In this document: piece by piece, positions 63,250-64,000 of the stretch
Layout: each line of letters starts with the position of its first letter
How positions within the stretch are numbered: the stretch's first letter is position 1
Source: Sulfuricaulis sp040901545
Lineage (GTDB): Bacteria > Pseudomonadota > Gammaproteobacteria > Acidiferrobacterales > Sulfurifustaceae
Assembly (NCBI RefSeq): GCF_040901545.1
Contig: NZ_JBBDYL010000042.1
Coordinates: 1 to 64,000, forward strand
Direction of reading: 5' to 3'
DNA: 64,000 bases
Position numbers and translations under genes: made by a program
Notes under the pieces: generated by a model
The model's database searches: none
Told to the model about the DNA's origin: nothing
What the model saw: only the letters and a program-made list of their open reading frames with translations

Positions 63250-63356
63250 GATTGGTATTTTATTTTTCCCTTAGCCTTTTCTTTCCTGTGCCAATTACAC
63301 GTTGTGGACTATATATATCTTGATGGCTGCAAGAATTTCCATCGAAAAGACAATTC

Positions 63357-63884
63357 ATGGTTGACATGGAAACCGCAAAAAATCCATCCATCGAAGAAAA
63401 ATCAACCACTCAAAGACGGATAATCAAAGACCGACATGAGGTTGGCGAAATCCTGGCTGGGTTGATTGAAAACGCAAGACGCGAAATTGTTATTTTCGCT
63501 CCACAGCTGGATGGCGCCCTATTCAACACGTCTCGTTTTGCGCGCGCCTTGGCCAGCTTCGTGGCCCGGCATCGTCACAATCTGGCGCGCATCGTGGTGG
63601 AAGATGCGGAACAGTCAATACGTGATAACGATCGCCTCGTTTTGCTGTTCCGTCGTTTAAGTGATTTCATTCATATGCATCAAGTCTCGGATGAACATAT
63701 CGGCATTCGCGAAATGTTCGTCGTCGTGGATCACCGCAGCTACCTGTATCAGGAAGATACGTCAAAACACGAATGTATTTCGCATCTCAATGACGCCCAT
63801 CAGGCTGCAATGCTCGCGCGACGCTTCAATGAATTGTGGGATCGAAGCGAGCCCATTCAGTCACTTCGTTCGGCGGGACTCTAG
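63357..63884 (+). CDS. conserved hypothetical protein (175 aa, DUF7931-like)
   Basis: A soluble alpha/beta protein with charged N-terminus. The middle part (GLIENARREIVIFAPQLDGALF, then LVLLFRRLSDFIHM) resembles the phospholipase-D-like or CRISPR-independent DUF7931 family but without HKD motifs, so no catalytic role is claimed. No signal peptide. Followed directly by a lipoprotein gene. Confidence 0.7.
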   Translation: MVDMETAKNPSIEEKSTTQRRIIKDRHEVGEILAGLIENARREIVIFAPQLDGALFNTSRFARALASFVARHRHNLARIVVEDAEQSIRDNDRLVLLFRRLSDFIHMHQVSDEHIGIREMFVVVDHRSYLYQEDTSKHECISHLNDAHQAAMLARRFNELWDRSEPIQSLRSAGL

Positions 63885-63889
63885 TACCG

Positions 63890-64000
63890 ATGACGACGAA
63901 GTTGCTTCGTTTTCCCCGGCTATTTCTATTGTGCTTTTCGGTTCTGGTAGCGTCAGGCTGCGGACATGTCCCCTCAGATACATCATCGTCCACGTTCGGA
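63890..64000 (+). CDS. lipoprotein gene, 5' part only
   Basis: 37 codons are inside the window. A basic start (MTTKLLRFPR) and hydrophobic stretch are followed by the lipobox VASGC (Cys about 21). The identity cannot be told from this part. Confidence 0.65.
   Translation, partial: MTTKLLRFPRLFLLCFSVLVASGCGHVPSDTSSSTFG

Overview
The window is about 64 kb of a moderately GC-rich proteobacterial chromosome. Gene content and order (aat-bpt-infA, clpS-clpA, mnmA-purB, nadE with a PII gene, rluD-pgeF opposite bamD) fit a gammaproteobacterium, perhaps a chemolithotroph of the Acidiferrobacterales type; that placement is an inference. No rRNA, tRNA or CRISPR array was seen.

Left part (1-10,955): an accessory gene-cassette array. 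Every gene is on the minus strand. The genes are small, unrelated, mostly hypothetical, and separated by integron-type attC hairpins bounded by RYYYAAC and GTTRRRY boxes (clear ones at 2552-2615, 4989-5072, 5620-5690, 6597-6687, 7773-7842 and 9816-9902). No integrase gene is visible. A second, unusual boundary site occurs six times (A to F). It is joined to unrelated cassettes exactly at the integron crossover (conserved C, then AA and variable bases). Its long form (A, E, F) has a minus-strand promoter-like pair and, in F, lies just downstream of the chromosomal TPR lipoprotein gene. Site E still carries the last ~60 codons of a diverged copy of that gene. Site A is split by an IS1111-group IS110 element with a long 3' non-coding end. 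Cargo includes a NERD nuclease-like protein, three proteins with HEPN-like motifs (one like abortive-infection proteins), a DUF2130-like PD-(D/E)XK protein, a RelE/ParE-type toxin-antitoxin pair and an SDR enzyme.

10,956-19,427: an MCE/Mla-type lipid transport operon (permease, ABC ATPase-like protein without its catalytic motifs, MlaD-like protein, TPR lipoprotein), aroC, a MipA/OmpV-like porin, a TraB/GumN protein, and a translationally coupled zinc metallopeptidase and ATP-grasp ligase.

19,554-35,745: metH, a small exported protein, hrpB, an alpha/beta hydrolase, a BamE-like lipoprotein, a Do-type periplasmic protease, clpB with an RpoH-type promoter, a YiiX-like hydrolase, a PlsC acyltransferase coupled to a UMF1-type MFS carrier, and an ArsR-family regulator.

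36,291-43,543: a ten-gene Mrp/Mbh-type cation/proton antiporter operon, with a CRP-like palindrome about 200 bp upstream. 43,575-54,823: nadC, a DsrE-like protein, a ZIP transporter, pgeF, rluD, bamD, a PII gene with nadE, a FemAB/GNAT-like protein, both N-end-rule transferases (aat, bpt) and infA. 54,897-64,000: clpA-clpS, a cold-shock gene, icd, rluE, a Nudix gene, mnmA, purB, a conserved hypothetical gene and the start of a lipoprotein gene cut by the window end. The Aat and Bpt transferases make N-degrons that ClpS delivers to ClpA(P), so that pathway is largely encoded between 52.7 and 57.5 kb.
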